Source: an uncultured Pseudomonadota bacterium | GTDB lineage: Bacteria; Bdellovibrionota_B; Oligoflexia; Oligoflexales; CAIYRB01 | Reading direction: 5' to 3' | DNA length: 32,180 bases | NCBI GenBank assembly: GCA_903915625.1 | Contig: CAIWTN010000228.1 | Location: forward strand, 1-32,180 | Shown: piece after piece, positions 23,069 to 31,656 of the stretch | How the letters are laid out: each line of letters opens with the position of its first letter | Position numbering within the stretch: position 1 is the stretch's first letter | Notes under the pieces: model-generated | Seen by the model: only the letters and a program-made list of their open reading frames with translations | Told to the model about the DNA's origin: nothing | Databases searched by the model: none | Translations under genes and position numbers: made by a program

Positions 23069-25105
23069 ATGCACACACCCCGGAGACTGATAGTCGTGAA
23101 GTCAGACAAGATATCACCGATGCTTTTGATCTTGGCCCTCGCTTGGTTACTCGGAGGCCGCTTGTTACCTTTAGAGGCGTCAGTAACGAGCTCAGTTGGT
23201 CCTCTCGTCTTCATAATCAAGTCGACCCTAACCTTTATCTCCCTTTTACCCATGCTTCTAGGCTGGGGACTTTTCCTGCTCCTGCTACTGGGCAGGATTG
23301 CTGTGCCGACCGGGATCAGCGAAGAAAACTATGTAACTCAGCCCCGATTAGCTTTGTGGACTGGCTGCGCCTTGCTCCTCGGAGTAGCCACTACTGGCCT
23401 GTTCATATTCGTATCTGGACTCGTTTGGGCACCAAGCTGGAAGGGCGCACTCCCCCTAGTGAGTTCAGGCTATTTGCTGTTCGCATTGGCCTGGAGTCGG
23501 CGTTGGCTGAACTGGCGCCCATGTGTGACGCACGTGTTTCAACGCGACTCGAAAAAGTCGAGATCGTGGGACAAGCGGCTGCTTTGGCTTCTGGGCATGG
23601 CCGTCTTTGTTCGCACCTCGGGCGTGTACTTTTTCCAGGGCCACGAAGACGCATATCTCTATCACCTGTCTGCGGCAGAAAGCTGGTTGCAGCGCGGCCA
23701 AACAGGAGTATTTCTCACCAACATATTCTCCGGTTATGCACTTGCGGTTGAGCACTACTATTTATTCTTAAAACTACTAGCGCGCGGTAACGCTGAACAA
23801 AACGCCCTAGCACAGCTGAGCCACGCGATCTTTGGCTACGGCACATTCGTATGCGCATTACTAGTTTTGGCTGAACCATGGTTAAAACGCCGGGAACGAG
23901 CCGCGTTTATTTTAGTATGCATGCATACTTGGCTGATTTTTTTCATGCTGCTACCGAAAAATGATGGCTACCTAGCTGCATCGGTCGGGCTAGCCTTAGT
24001 TGGATTGGTACGCGGCATGCCGATCATGTTTTTCGCCGGTGCGGCAACCGCAATGATTATGAAACCCACATCGGGCGTAACTTTCGTAGCCTTAGGCATA
24101 GCGACGATTATCTGCAATTTGTTTAAGGTCCAAAACCGTTGGCGTGAAGTGGCGCAAAGTTTGCGCCTTCTTTTTGCTGGTGCTGTGCTTATGATTCTCA
24201 GTTGGGCACCATTTGGTTGGCGCAATGCAGTTGTTACGGGCGATCCATTTTTCCCACTACTCACTGAAATTTTCCCTACGCCGTTTGCTCCCAGCCTAAG
24301 TCGAGTGATTACTGAAGCTGCGCCTTTCCAACTAAACTTTGACTCGCTACTGCGCTCGTTTGGCAGACTGCTCTCCAGTGACGCCATGATCGTGATCGCT
24401 ACGGCAACCTTGCTGGGCTCATTATTTTCGAGAAAAGGCAGACAAGCCCTGTCAACCATTGCAAAAGATCCCGGCAACCAACTCATGCTTGCGTTCCTGA
24501 TCATAGGCTTTGTTCTGCTTCAGCTATTTACTGGAGAATTCGGACACCACTTAGAATCTAGACATTATTTAGTCGTACTGGGACCACTCCTCGTCCTAAG
24601 TGCTATAGTGTTCGTCGCACCTTTCAGTGACCGGCATAGAACTTGGATCACACCAACAGTAATAGCCTTAATAGGCTTGGGGTACTCAAACTTTGACGTG
24701 GCTGCGAGGGACCTTTACCGCGGCATAACGAGTAGCAACATCACGTCAACATTCTTAGCGCGCAAGCCTAATTTTATGCTCAATGATTATTTAGCCCAGA
24801 AAATTAAAGCTGCAGCACCTAATCACTTACCAAAAGTATATGCGAACACAATCTGTTACGCAGAGTACTTCCTAAATAACGCTGAGTTTTGGCACCCGAA
24901 CAAAACTCATCCGGCATGGACTTGGAATGTACAGAGCATCTCCGGGCCCGAGGTTTTAAACAAATTATATGAACATCACATTGACTACGTGATCACCGAC
25001 GACACATCGTCTCTCGCTACAGCACTCAGGCAGAGAGCAGCAGCTCGGATCCTTCAGCGCGCCGGGAATGTAGAACTTTGGCAACTAGAGCCTTCGTCCA
25101 CTTAA
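23069..25105 (+). CDS. polytopic membrane glycosyltransferase, GT-C-like
   Basis: The protein has about 678 residues and ten or more hydrophobic helices, followed by a soluble domain of about 120 residues on the outer side. GHEDAYLYHLSAAESWLQRGQ follows the second helix group and matches the D-x-x-x-YHL first-loop motif of GT-C enzymes (PMT, ArnT, and related families). FGWRNAVVTGDPFFPL matches the RN-x-x-x-TG-x-P-x-x-P motif of the same group. These enzymes use polyprenyl-phosphate sugars at the periplasmic face to decorate lipid A, O-antigen or proteins. The start is unclear: TTG 22967 opens the longest frame, ATG 23069 is used here, and GTG 23096 has GGAG ten bases upstream. It is divergent from secB. 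Sugar and acceptor unknown. Confidence 0.75.
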   Translation: MHTPRRLIVVKSDKISPMLLILALAWLLGGRLLPLEASVTSSVGPLVFIIKSTLTFISLLPMLLGWGLFLLLLLGRIAVPTGISEENYVTQPRLALWTGCALLLGVATTGLFIFVSGLVWAPSWKGALPLVSSGYLLFALAWSRRWLNWRPCVTHVFQRDSKKSRSWDKRLLWLLGMAVFVRTSGVYFFQGHEDAYLYHLSAAESWLQRGQTGVFLTNIFSGYALAVEHYYLFLKLLARGNAEQNALAQLSHAIFGYGTFVCALLVLAEPWLKRRERAAFILVCMHTWLIFFMLLPKNDGYLAASVGLALVGLVRGMPIMFFAGAATAMIMKPTSGVTFVALGIATIICNLFKVQNRWREVAQSLRLLFAGAVLMILSWAPFGWRNAVVTGDPFFPLLTEIFPTPFAPSLSRVITEAAPFQLNFDSLLRSFGRLLSSDAMIVIATATLLGSLFSRKGRQALSTIAKDPGNQLMLAFLIIGFVLLQLFTGEFGHHLESRHYLVVLGPLLVLSAIVFVAPFSDRHRTWITPTVIALIGLGYSNFDVAARDLYRGITSSNITSTFLARKPNFMLNDYLAQKIKAAAPNHLPKVYANTICYAEYFLNNAEFWHPNKTHPAWTWNVQSISGPEVLNKLYEHHIDYVITDDTSSLATALRQRAAARILQRAGNVELWQLEPSST

Positions 25106-25325
25106 TCTACCAGGACTTCATGATCTGGATTCTCCATGCTGACCCAGCCCGAACTCATTTAACCCCACACAGCCCTTAGCATCGCCCCAATAAAGCCCCT
25201 CAAGATTCTGTAATCATTGGACAATAAGCCAGAGCATAGGGAGTAAACTCAACTTTTATAGGCAAAATGCCGATACGGGGTTGGGCTAGGGAGAAGATTG
25301 TTGCGGGTTCAAGAGGGAGCAAACC

Positions 25326-27263
25326 GTGGGTATCAATCTGCGCAAACGAACGGACATAGTTCGAGTCATAAGGTCGCTCGGACTCATGGCCGCGTTAATA
25401 GGAAGCAGCTCCTGCGGCATTATCGAGCCAATACAGTCTAACGGGCTCACTGGCGCACTCCCCTTTCCTCTGCGCGGCTTGCCCAAGGCCACAACCAACT
25501 TAACCATGCATCCACTAGGAAATTTATCCCCATCGCGGGGTCTAAGCTTATTCTCAGCCGGTCAAATTAATTTTTCAGAGGCAGTGAAGACAATCGTCGG
25601 CGACCGTCTACCTAACGGTGTCCAACTCGACATGCGCCAAACGGTTTTACCGCCGCAAGTGGGCGGCGGCGGCCGGCGTTTCGATGGCAAATTTATGGTT
25701 AATGGCGTCGCGATTTTCGGTACCCATGTTGCGGCGCACATGCTGAAAGGGCGGGAACCATTTTTACTGGGAACTATGCCGAATGTATCTGCCTCTGCCG
25801 TGGCGAGTGCATTGAGATCATGGCCAACCTTAGACTCTATAAAGACTGTAGTAGCGCGCAGTGTGGCTGAGCAAGGCCTGCCTACAAAAGATTTGCAGCT
25901 AGTGGCAGCCGAACGTTACTACTTCCCCAAATCAGCTGACGAACTTCGTCCGGCTTGGCTTTTCGTTGCCAAAATAGGCAACCTCCCCTATGAAGTCTTG
26001 GCCGACGAATCCACGGTTTTTAGCTTTTCTAGGCGGTATTTTGAAGTCGACGGCAGTGCCAGCATCCTACCAAATAACGTGAACGACAGTGCACTAGTCA
26101 ATTACAATCTCAAAGATCTAGCTGGTGATGGGACGCTCAAAAGCAACTACTTAGAAACAATTGTTCCGAACGACAGATTGCAAGCTATTGAGCCAACTCA
26201 TAGGTTCAACTATCAGCCGAACGATAGTCGATTCGCGCAGCCTAATGCTTATGCCCACACGGATGAACACTTCCGTTGGATGCTTGGTCTAGGCGGAAAA
26301 ACTTACGGAGCCTTGCCCCTTCATCTTGAATTACATCAACTCATTAACATGACAAAAAACAACGCCCTCTTTATCCCGGGGAACGAAAAAACGGGCGAAC
26401 CATTCGTAATCCAACTTGGTGACGGCGATGGTGAAGGCCTGCAGAATTTAGCAACAGACTCCGATGTACCGTCGCACGAGTCCGGACATTACTTCGTTTA
26501 CAACTATCTAAAAGTGACCCGCGACGAACCGCTGGGGATCCACGAAGGTGTAGCCGACCTTCTAGTATATTTACATAAACGCAGTAAAGGCATCGTCAAC
26601 GCAGCATGCCTCGGGGAATCAATCTGTCCGCCAGGAACACCATTTTGCGTGAAAAGCGGCTGCCTGCGCACTGCCGACAATGACTGGGTTTACAACGATT
26701 CTTCCTGGAAGCAGTGGAGCCAACAGATGTATGGCTCGTGCTGCGGACACAAGCATGGTCAGGTGATTGGTGGAGTGGTCTGGGATCTGGTGAAAAACAA
26801 AACCATGAGCGCATCAGATGCCGCCAACCTCACCATGACCGCAATTACATACTTTAAAGCTGACAGTGGCATCCGCGATTTCTTGTTGGCCCTGCTGATT
26901 GCGGACAAGACCGTCTTCAACTGCGCCTATGATTCCGCCATCAGACAAGCCATCGGCAAAAGAAACTTCAGTAGCTTCATTGCTGATGCACCTGCAGGAT
27001 GCGAGAACCTGCCCCAGCTCACTGGGACGGGTGACAACAGCCTAGCGCCGAGTGACGAGCCAGCAGTTACAAAATCTAGCCCATCGAAACCAAAGATCTT
27101 TGGCATATCTTGCGGCACAGTGGGTGGTACATCACCCGTACCGTCGTGGTTGGTCTTAGCTATCCTGCTCATACCCGCACTCGCTAGTGCAGTATCACCG
27201 GCTTTGGCTCGAGTAGTAGTCCGTAACCGCAGGAATCCAAGACGTGACACACGGAGACCGTGA
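25326..27263 (+). CDS. thermolysin-like (M4/M36-type) metallopeptidase lipoprotein with C-terminal sorting-like tail
   Basis: Length is 645 residues; GTG start with GGGAG seven bases upstream. The leader ends GSSSC (Cys30), a weak lipobox. An FTP/PepSY-like propeptide covers about 85-250 (NGVAIFGTHVAAHML; ERYYFPKSADELRPAWLFVAKIG). The catalytic domain has His384-Glu385-Ser-Gly-His388 and, 19 residues on, Glu407 in GIHEGVADLLVYL, the gluzincin third ligand. KHGQVIGGVVWDLV supplies the later His seen in M4 and M36 enzymes. Several Cys cluster at about 425-475. The tail (about 590-645) is ISCGTVGG, a hydrophobic helix (PSWLVLAILLIPALASAV) and an Arg-rich end, resembling the Cys-containing MYXO-CTERM / JDVT-CTERM sorting signals. 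The expected role is a secreted or surface protease. Confidence 0.8.
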   Translation: MGINLRKRTDIVRVIRSLGLMAALIGSSSCGIIEPIQSNGLTGALPFPLRGLPKATTNLTMHPLGNLSPSRGLSLFSAGQINFSEAVKTIVGDRLPNGVQLDMRQTVLPPQVGGGGRRFDGKFMVNGVAIFGTHVAAHMLKGREPFLLGTMPNVSASAVASALRSWPTLDSIKTVVARSVAEQGLPTKDLQLVAAERYYFPKSADELRPAWLFVAKIGNLPYEVLADESTVFSFSRRYFEVDGSASILPNNVNDSALVNYNLKDLAGDGTLKSNYLETIVPNDRLQAIEPTHRFNYQPNDSRFAQPNAYAHTDEHFRWMLGLGGKTYGALPLHLELHQLINMTKNNALFIPGNEKTGEPFVIQLGDGDGEGLQNLATDSDVPSHESGHYFVYNYLKVTRDEPLGIHEGVADLLVYLHKRSKGIVNAACLGESICPPGTPFCVKSGCLRTADNDWVYNDSSWKQWSQQMYGSCCGHKHGQVIGGVVWDLVKNKTMSASDAANLTMTAITYFKADSGIRDFLLALLIADKTVFNCAYDSAIRQAIGKRNFSSFIADAPAGCENLPQLTGTGDNSLAPSDEPAVTKSSPSKPKIFGISCGTVGGTSPVPSWLVLAILLIPALASAVSPALARVVVRNRRNPRRDTRRP

Positions 27264-27287
27264 AAAGGACTAGCTAGCGAATCCTCT

Positions 27288-27296
27288 TGCTATCAT
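27288..27296 (+). promoter_or_regulatory. extended -10 promoter of the small secreted protein gene
   Basis: TGCTATCAT (TG at 27288-27289, hexamer TATCAT at 27291-27296) lies 25 bases after the peptidase stop codon. No good -35 is seen. Transcription would start near 27302, inside or just at the 5' arm of the hairpin that covers the ribosome site. Confidence 0.35.
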
Positions 27297-27300
27297 CTGA

Positions 27301-27350
27301 GCTTCCTTTATCCTAGGGTTCGAGAATACCTCGAACAACAAAAAGGAAGC
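27301..27350 (+). promoter_or_regulatory. 5' leader hairpin covering the ribosome-binding site
   Basis: GCTTCCTTT (27301-27309) is the exact reverse complement of AAAGGAAGC (27342-27350), which contains the whole Shine-Dalgarno sequence of the next gene (ATG at 27354). Inside the loop a second perfect hairpin forms: GTTCGAG-AATAC-CTCGAAC (27318-27336). The two stems could stack, hiding the ribosome site. This is the layout of a translational switch or RNA thermometer; it does not match any riboswitch class I know. Confidence 0.5.
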
Positions 27351-27353
27351 ACT

Positions 27354-27674
27354 ATGCTGATTCGTAATGCACTTACTGTATTGACTCTAGCAACCGCTGG
27401 TTCCGCTATAGCAGCTGTCCCGCAAATTAGCTGCAATGGCGCCGACGATTTCAAAGCAGTGCTAAAAATCGAGCACGGCACCGGTCTGGGCACACTGACA
27501 TACGGTTACGGTGACGACCTCACCACAATCGAAGATCTCGATACCAGCTTTGTACGGGACTGCGGAGCGGCCACCAAAGGCAACGAAGTACTGTTTGTCG
27601 TAACACCTGTCGGCAACAAACGCGTTGGTCAGTTAATTCTAGACGGCAAAACTCGCATTCTAAGCTGCCGTTGA
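27354..27674 (+). CDS. small secreted protein of unknown function
   Basis: Length is 106 residues with a clear Sec signal peptide (MLIRNALTVLTLATAGSAIAA, cleavage after AIA). The mature part, about 85 residues, has three Cys (SCNGADDF, VRDCGAAT, LSCR) and reads as a small beta-rich domain. I recognise no family. The ribosome site AAGGAAG, four bases before the ATG, lies inside the inverted repeat described separately, so translation may be conditional. It is followed by another unknown gene 56 bases on. Confidence 0.7.
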   Translation: MLIRNALTVLTLATAGSAIAAVPQISCNGADDFKAVLKIEHGTGLGTLTYGYGDDLTTIEDLDTSFVRDCGAATKGNEVLFVVTPVGNKRVGQLILDGKTRILSCR

Positions 27675-27730
27675 TTCGCTTTGGGCGCGCCTTGCGCCTT
27701 GTGCTTTGTCCCTTGTAAGGAACAGTGACT

Positions 27731-28477
27731 ATGTTAAGCGCATTAGTTAAGGGAACAGACTGGTCGCAGCTGACCGAATATCTTTCGCCGGTCTTTTTCC
27801 AAATTGTGCCACCGATTGGAATGGCACAAAAACTAAAATCGATGGTCAGCGGCTATATGTCGCCGTCTAAGTTTCAAGAGATTGCAGCTAGGGTCAATAG
27901 CGCGCTAGAAACCAGCTCACTCAATGTAAGAATCGCCAACCTTAACAAGGGAGGGACGAAGGTCGAGATACCTGCTCCAGGTCCCGAAATTAAACCTGGT
28001 GATGTACTCCTTCGGCTTTATTTCTGGCAATTATTTGCACTGGATGAGGCCCTACTAGACTTCCGTTCCAAAGCGTTTCCACAACCACAAAACGTGTACT
28101 CATGGCATCCAAGCCCGTTATTTACTCGTTGGGATCCGAAGTTTATCAGTGCCGCACGGAATCTCTATCTAGGCTTCTACACTGACCGCACAGACCTCAT
28201 GGATGACGCCCTTGCCCATCTTGGGTTAACTGCGGGTAAAAGTGTGCTGCTAAAGCATTTCGGTGAAAACCAAGACCGGGTCCGATTTGAGATGGCCAGC
28301 TTCAGGGCCACCTTTCATGAAGTGTTCCTCGCTTGCAAACAGGCAAGATCCCGAATGCACCCAGACTTTCTAGCCTTAGGTGGAATGCTCGCCTGCCTCT
28401 ACGAGCATCTGGAACAATTGGGGGGGACATATAATGTGCGACAAGCTTTTGCTGATGTGTGCGCCCCGGTAAAGTAA
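27731..28477 (+). CDS. hypothetical cytosolic protein upstream of the hybrid kinase
   Basis: Length is 248 residues; no family recognised. I chose the ATG at 27731, with AAGGAA (27717-27722) eight bases upstream; a GTG at 27725 would be too close to it. No signal peptide or membrane helix. It has a Trp/Phe-rich centre (LLRLYFWQLFALDEALLDFRSKAF; YSWHPSPLFTRWDPKF), and the C-terminal half looks all-helical (FRATFHEVFLACKQARSRMHPDFLALGGMLACLYEHLEQLGG). It lies 72 bases upstream of the hybrid histidine kinase on the same strand, so a shared transcript and a related signalling job are possible, but this rests on position only. Confidence 0.68.
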   Translation: MLSALVKGTDWSQLTEYLSPVFFQIVPPIGMAQKLKSMVSGYMSPSKFQEIAARVNSALETSSLNVRIANLNKGGTKVEIPAPGPEIKPGDVLLRLYFWQLFALDEALLDFRSKAFPQPQNVYSWHPSPLFTRWDPKFISAARNLYLGFYTDRTDLMDDALAHLGLTAGKSVLLKHFGENQDRVRFEMASFRATFHEVFLACKQARSRMHPDFLALGGMLACLYEHLEQLGGTYNVRQAFADVCAPVK

Positions 28478-28504
28478 AAATCTCATCACGCTCTCACGCA
28501 CCTC

Positions 28505-28544
28505 TCACCCTCTTTGTGGTAAATCCCACTTTTCAAGAGGGTGA
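28505..28544 (+). promoter_or_regulatory. 5' leader hairpin covering the kinase ribosome-binding site
   Basis: TCACCCTCTT (28505-28514) pairs perfectly with AAGAGGGTGA (28535-28544), which contains the AGAGGG ribosome site of the hybrid kinase (ATG at 28550). An inner GTGG/CCAC stem (28516-28519 with 28526-28529) lies in the loop. No T-tract follows, so it is not an intrinsic terminator. The design repeats that seen at 27301-27350. Confidence 0.5.
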
Positions 28545-28549
28545 ACTTG

Positions 28550-31500
28550 ATGGAACAACTCCATTCGACATCCGATAACCGCGTAAGCGCCTTAAAAACA
28601 CTTCAAGGTCGGTTTGCTGCGCTACAGACAGATATTGATTTTTCATCTGCTAAAAAAGACGCTCTCGAGCTGGCTGGATCCTCCCTCGCCATTGCAGCAG
28701 AGTTACTAAAAGAGCTCGAATCTGCCGAGCAGCGACACCTAGATCTAACTGCAGCTCTTCCCCAGATGCTATGGACAACGCGGCCAGACGGTTTCCATAT
28801 TTATTTCAATCAACGTTGGGTGGAATATACCGGCCGTACCCTAGAAGAAAGTTACGGCTTCGGCTGGCTCGAGGCCTTTCACCCCGACGACCGCGTTCGC
28901 ACTTTAGAACGCTGGCAACAAGCAACAGCTTCCGGTGAAGCCTATGAGATTGAATATCGACTGGTCCGAGCAGACGGTGGCTACGGATGGGTGCTTGGAC
29001 GGGCCATGCCACTGCGCGATGCATCCGGCAAAATTTCTCAATGGTTTGGCAGCTGCACGGATATAGACAGTCAAAAAAAGGCAGAAGAACTTGCAGCATC
29101 GCAGGCTCGCGAGTTGGCCGCCGCCAACATTCAGCTGACGCAGGCAGAGGCATTAAAAGGCGAGTTTTTTTCGAACGTCTCGCATGAACTCAGAACGCCA
29201 TTGACTCTACTTATCGCCCCCTTGGAATCGTTACTATCAGGAGACTACGGCAATATTTCAGCCAGCCAACGCCCCATGTTAGATGTTATCCATAATAACG
29301 CCATTCGCCTTCTCCAGATGGTGACTGGGCTACTTGACTTCTCAAAACTTGGTGCTAAAAAATTCATTCCTGCACCCGAGCCGACCAATGTTATAGCTTT
29401 AACTCAAAGTATTACTGCTGACTTTATGCCGCTGATCACGGACTGCGGTGTCACCTACGAATTTTTCAGCAACCAAGATAAAATTTGGGCTAACATCGAT
29501 CGCTACCTTTGGGAACGGATCGTTTTCAACCTACTGTCAAACGCGATAAAGTTTACGCCCAAAGGCGGCCACATCACGGTAAGCGTCAGCATTCACAATG
29601 AGCACCTGGTGCTTAAAGTAAAGGACACTGGCATTGGCATCGCTGAGCACAATATGCCGCTACTATTCCACAAATTCAGGCAAATCGAAAGTGCTTCCAC
29701 CCGACGTTTTGAAGGCACTGGTCTGGGGCTTTCCCTCGTTAAGGAATTTGCCCAACTTTTAAATGGCGACGTTTCAGTCAAAAGCACGATCGGCAAGGGC
29801 AGTATCTTCACTGTTGGCTGCGACGTGATGCGTGCGAACCCCGCCGACGCGGCACCCATGATAAATGGCAATATATTAAGAAACCAAACACTTGTTCCAG
29901 ATCATAACTTAGAGTTACAACAGACTGATGCAACTGGCAGGCACAGCACATCTAAGGTTTTAATTGTCGAAGATAATATCGAGCTTGCGCGTTACATCGT
30001 GTCTCAGCTCCGATCAATCTGCGAAACGCGATTGGCGAACGATGGGGACGAAGCACTCGCTGCGATAAATACATGGAAGCCAGATTTAATTCTATCTGAT
30101 GTCATGATGCCAAAGCGCGACGGACTAAGTCTCTGCCGCGAAGTCAAAGCCAACCCCAATACTGCAAAAATCCCGGTAATATTGCTTACCGCTTTGACGC
30201 ATCGGGACGCACTTTTACAAGGCTGGCAGGCCGGTGCTGACGAATATCTATTCAAACCATTCCACCCTAGGGAACTAATCGCACGCGTAGAAACCATGCT
30301 CGATCTGTCGCTCGAGCGGCAAAGGTCAGAAGATACGCTGAGACTCGCCAACCTAGATCTCGAGCGAAAAGTCACTGAGCGCACTGCTTCTTTGAAGGAA
30401 GCTAACGAAATACTCAAACAAAGCGAAACAGCCGAACGTGCCGCACGCCTCGAAGCTGAGTATTCAGCGCGTATAAAAGACGAGTTTTTAATCACGCTCT
30501 CGCACGAGTTGCGTACCCCGCTGGTTCCGATTATAGGATGGATCGGATTGATCAACAGTGATGTTTTAGACAGCACAGGCACCGCAGAAGCATTAAAGAC
30601 CATTGAAAGAAGTGCGCGCTACGAACTGCAATTGATCGAGGATCTTCTCGATACCTCGCGGATTATTTCCGGAAAGCTGATTATCGAATTTAACCCAATC
30701 GAATTGCTTGAGCCTTTGAAAGCGGCCTTAGAAACTGTTCGATTGACGGCAGAAGCCAAAAACATAACTCTTAACGTTTTTATGCCCCCAGCCTCATTAG
30801 GCGTTATCAGGGGAGAGACCAGGCGGCTTCAGCAAGTCATCTGGAACCTTCTAGGTAATGCAATAAAATTTACTCCCAAGGGTGGCAGGATCGACGTCCG
30901 ACTCACCAGCGATGATAAACACGCAGTAATAGAAATTGCCGATAATGGAATCGGGATAAGCTCCGATTTTCTGCCGCATGTTTTCGAAAGATTTCGCCAA
31001 GCCGACAGCTCGACCACGCGTCAATTCGGTGGGCTTGGCCTGGGATTGGCACTTGCTCGCCAATTAGTCGAAGCTCATGGCGGCCGAATAAGTGTTGAGA
31101 GTCCAGGCGTAGGACTGGGCAGTACATTCCGCATTCAGCTCCCCCTGTCGTTGAGCCAGTCAATTCAGCGGACAGAGAGTCCGATCAATGACCAAACACG
31201 CAAAACTAAAAACGCAATCAAAGAAACCAAGCTTGCCGGTCTGAAGATCTTAGTGGTTGATGATTCGCCAGAGGATCGACACTACCTAACGGCTTTATTG
31301 ACTAGCCAGGGTGCCGTTGTCACGGCAGCAATGACTGCTGCAGAAGCACTGGTCCTAACTCAACACGATATGCCGGACGTGCTGGTCAGCGATATAGGTA
31401 TGCCAGACAAGAGCGGGTATGAATTTATTCGTGAAATTCGCGAGATGAAAAGCGACAGGAAAAATTTACCAGCATTAGCTCTGACCGCATATGGCAGTGT

Positions 31501-31630
31501 CAATGACCGAGAGCGAGCGATGGCCGCCGGCTTTCAACTATACTTAACCAAGCCATCTAATTCCGAGCAATTAATCGGAGCTATTTATGACCTTGCTCAC
31601 CTACAAAATTTCGAGCGTCCACAAGTCTGA
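28550..31630 (+). CDS. hybrid sensor histidine kinase, PAS-HK-REC-HK-REC
   Basis: Length is 1026 residues from the ATG at 28550 (AGAGGG eight bases upstream; a GTG at 28541 overlaps that site). Order: a short helix; PAS/PAC (about 62-180; LPQMLWTTRPDGFHIYFNQRWVEYTG); HisKA 1 with His212 in SHELRTPLTLL; HATPase 1 ending GTGLGLSLV (about 389); receiver 1 with Asp517 in LILSDVMMP and a later Lys in LFKPF; a coiled coil; HisKA 2 with His652 in SHELRTPLVPI; HATPase 2 with GLGLGLALARQLVEAHGG (about 827); receiver 2 with Asp948 in VLVSDIGMP and LTKPS. Both kinase cores and both receivers keep their phospho-acceptors. No membrane helix is seen, so it senses a cytosolic signal through PAS. No response-regulator gene lies next to it. 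Confidence 0.93.
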   Translation: MEQLHSTSDNRVSALKTLQGRFAALQTDIDFSSAKKDALELAGSSLAIAAELLKELESAEQRHLDLTAALPQMLWTTRPDGFHIYFNQRWVEYTGRTLEESYGFGWLEAFHPDDRVRTLERWQQATASGEAYEIEYRLVRADGGYGWVLGRAMPLRDASGKISQWFGSCTDIDSQKKAEELAASQARELAAANIQLTQAEALKGEFFSNVSHELRTPLTLLIAPLESLLSGDYGNISASQRPMLDVIHNNAIRLLQMVTGLLDFSKLGAKKFIPAPEPTNVIALTQSITADFMPLITDCGVTYEFFSNQDKIWANIDRYLWERIVFNLLSNAIKFTPKGGHITVSVSIHNEHLVLKVKDTGIGIAEHNMPLLFHKFRQIESASTRRFEGTGLGLSLVKEFAQLLNGDVSVKSTIGKGSIFTVGCDVMRANPADAAPMINGNILRNQTLVPDHNLELQQTDATGRHSTSKVLIVEDNIELARYIVSQLRSICETRLANDGDEALAAINTWKPDLILSDVMMPKRDGLSLCREVKANPNTAKIPVILLTALTHRDALLQGWQAGADEYLFKPFHPRELIARVETMLDLSLERQRSEDTLRLANLDLERKVTERTASLKEANEILKQSETAERAARLEAEYSARIKDEFLITLSHELRTPLVPIIGWIGLINSDVLDSTGTAEALKTIERSARYELQLIEDLLDTSRIISGKLIIEFNPIELLEPLKAALETVRLTAEAKNITLNVFMPPASLGVIRGETRRLQQVIWNLLGNAIKFTPKGGRIDVRLTSDDKHAVIEIADNGIGISSDFLPHVFERFRQADSSTTRQFGGLGLGLALARQLVEAHGGRISVESPGVGLGSTFRIQLPLSLSQSIQRTESPINDQTRKTKNAIKETKLAGLKILVVDDSPEDRHYLTALLTSQGAVVTAAMTAAEALVLTQHDMPDVLVSDIGMPDKSGYEFIREIREMKSDRKNLPALALTAYGSVNDRERAMAAGFQLYLTKPSNSEQLIGAIYDLAHLQNFERPQV

Positions 31631-31656
31631 TGTCCTCAACAAAGGAGCAAGAGTCA

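Noticed and set aside
23143-23751. 202-codon plus-strand frame inside the GT-C gene
   Set aside because: The overlapping frame has coherent membrane helices and GT-C motifs; the alternative product is Arg/Pro-rich without any domain.
23968-24504. 178-codon minus-strand frame opposite the GT-C gene
   Set aside because: No ribosome site and no recognisable domain; complementary to conserved GT-C sequence.
27314-27340. GGTTCGAGAATACC resembling a tRNA T-arm
   Set aside because: No acceptor, anticodon or D-arm can be placed around it; it is explained better as the inner hairpin of the 27301-27350 leader.
28505-28544. Inverted repeat as an intrinsic terminator of the upstream gene
   Set aside because: No T-tract on either strand, and the 3' arm is the ribosome site of the kinase gene.
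30004-30603. 199-codon minus-strand frame opposite the hybrid kinase
   Set aside because: Ser-rich shadow of the receiver and second HisKA region; the plus-strand frame carries all conserved residues.
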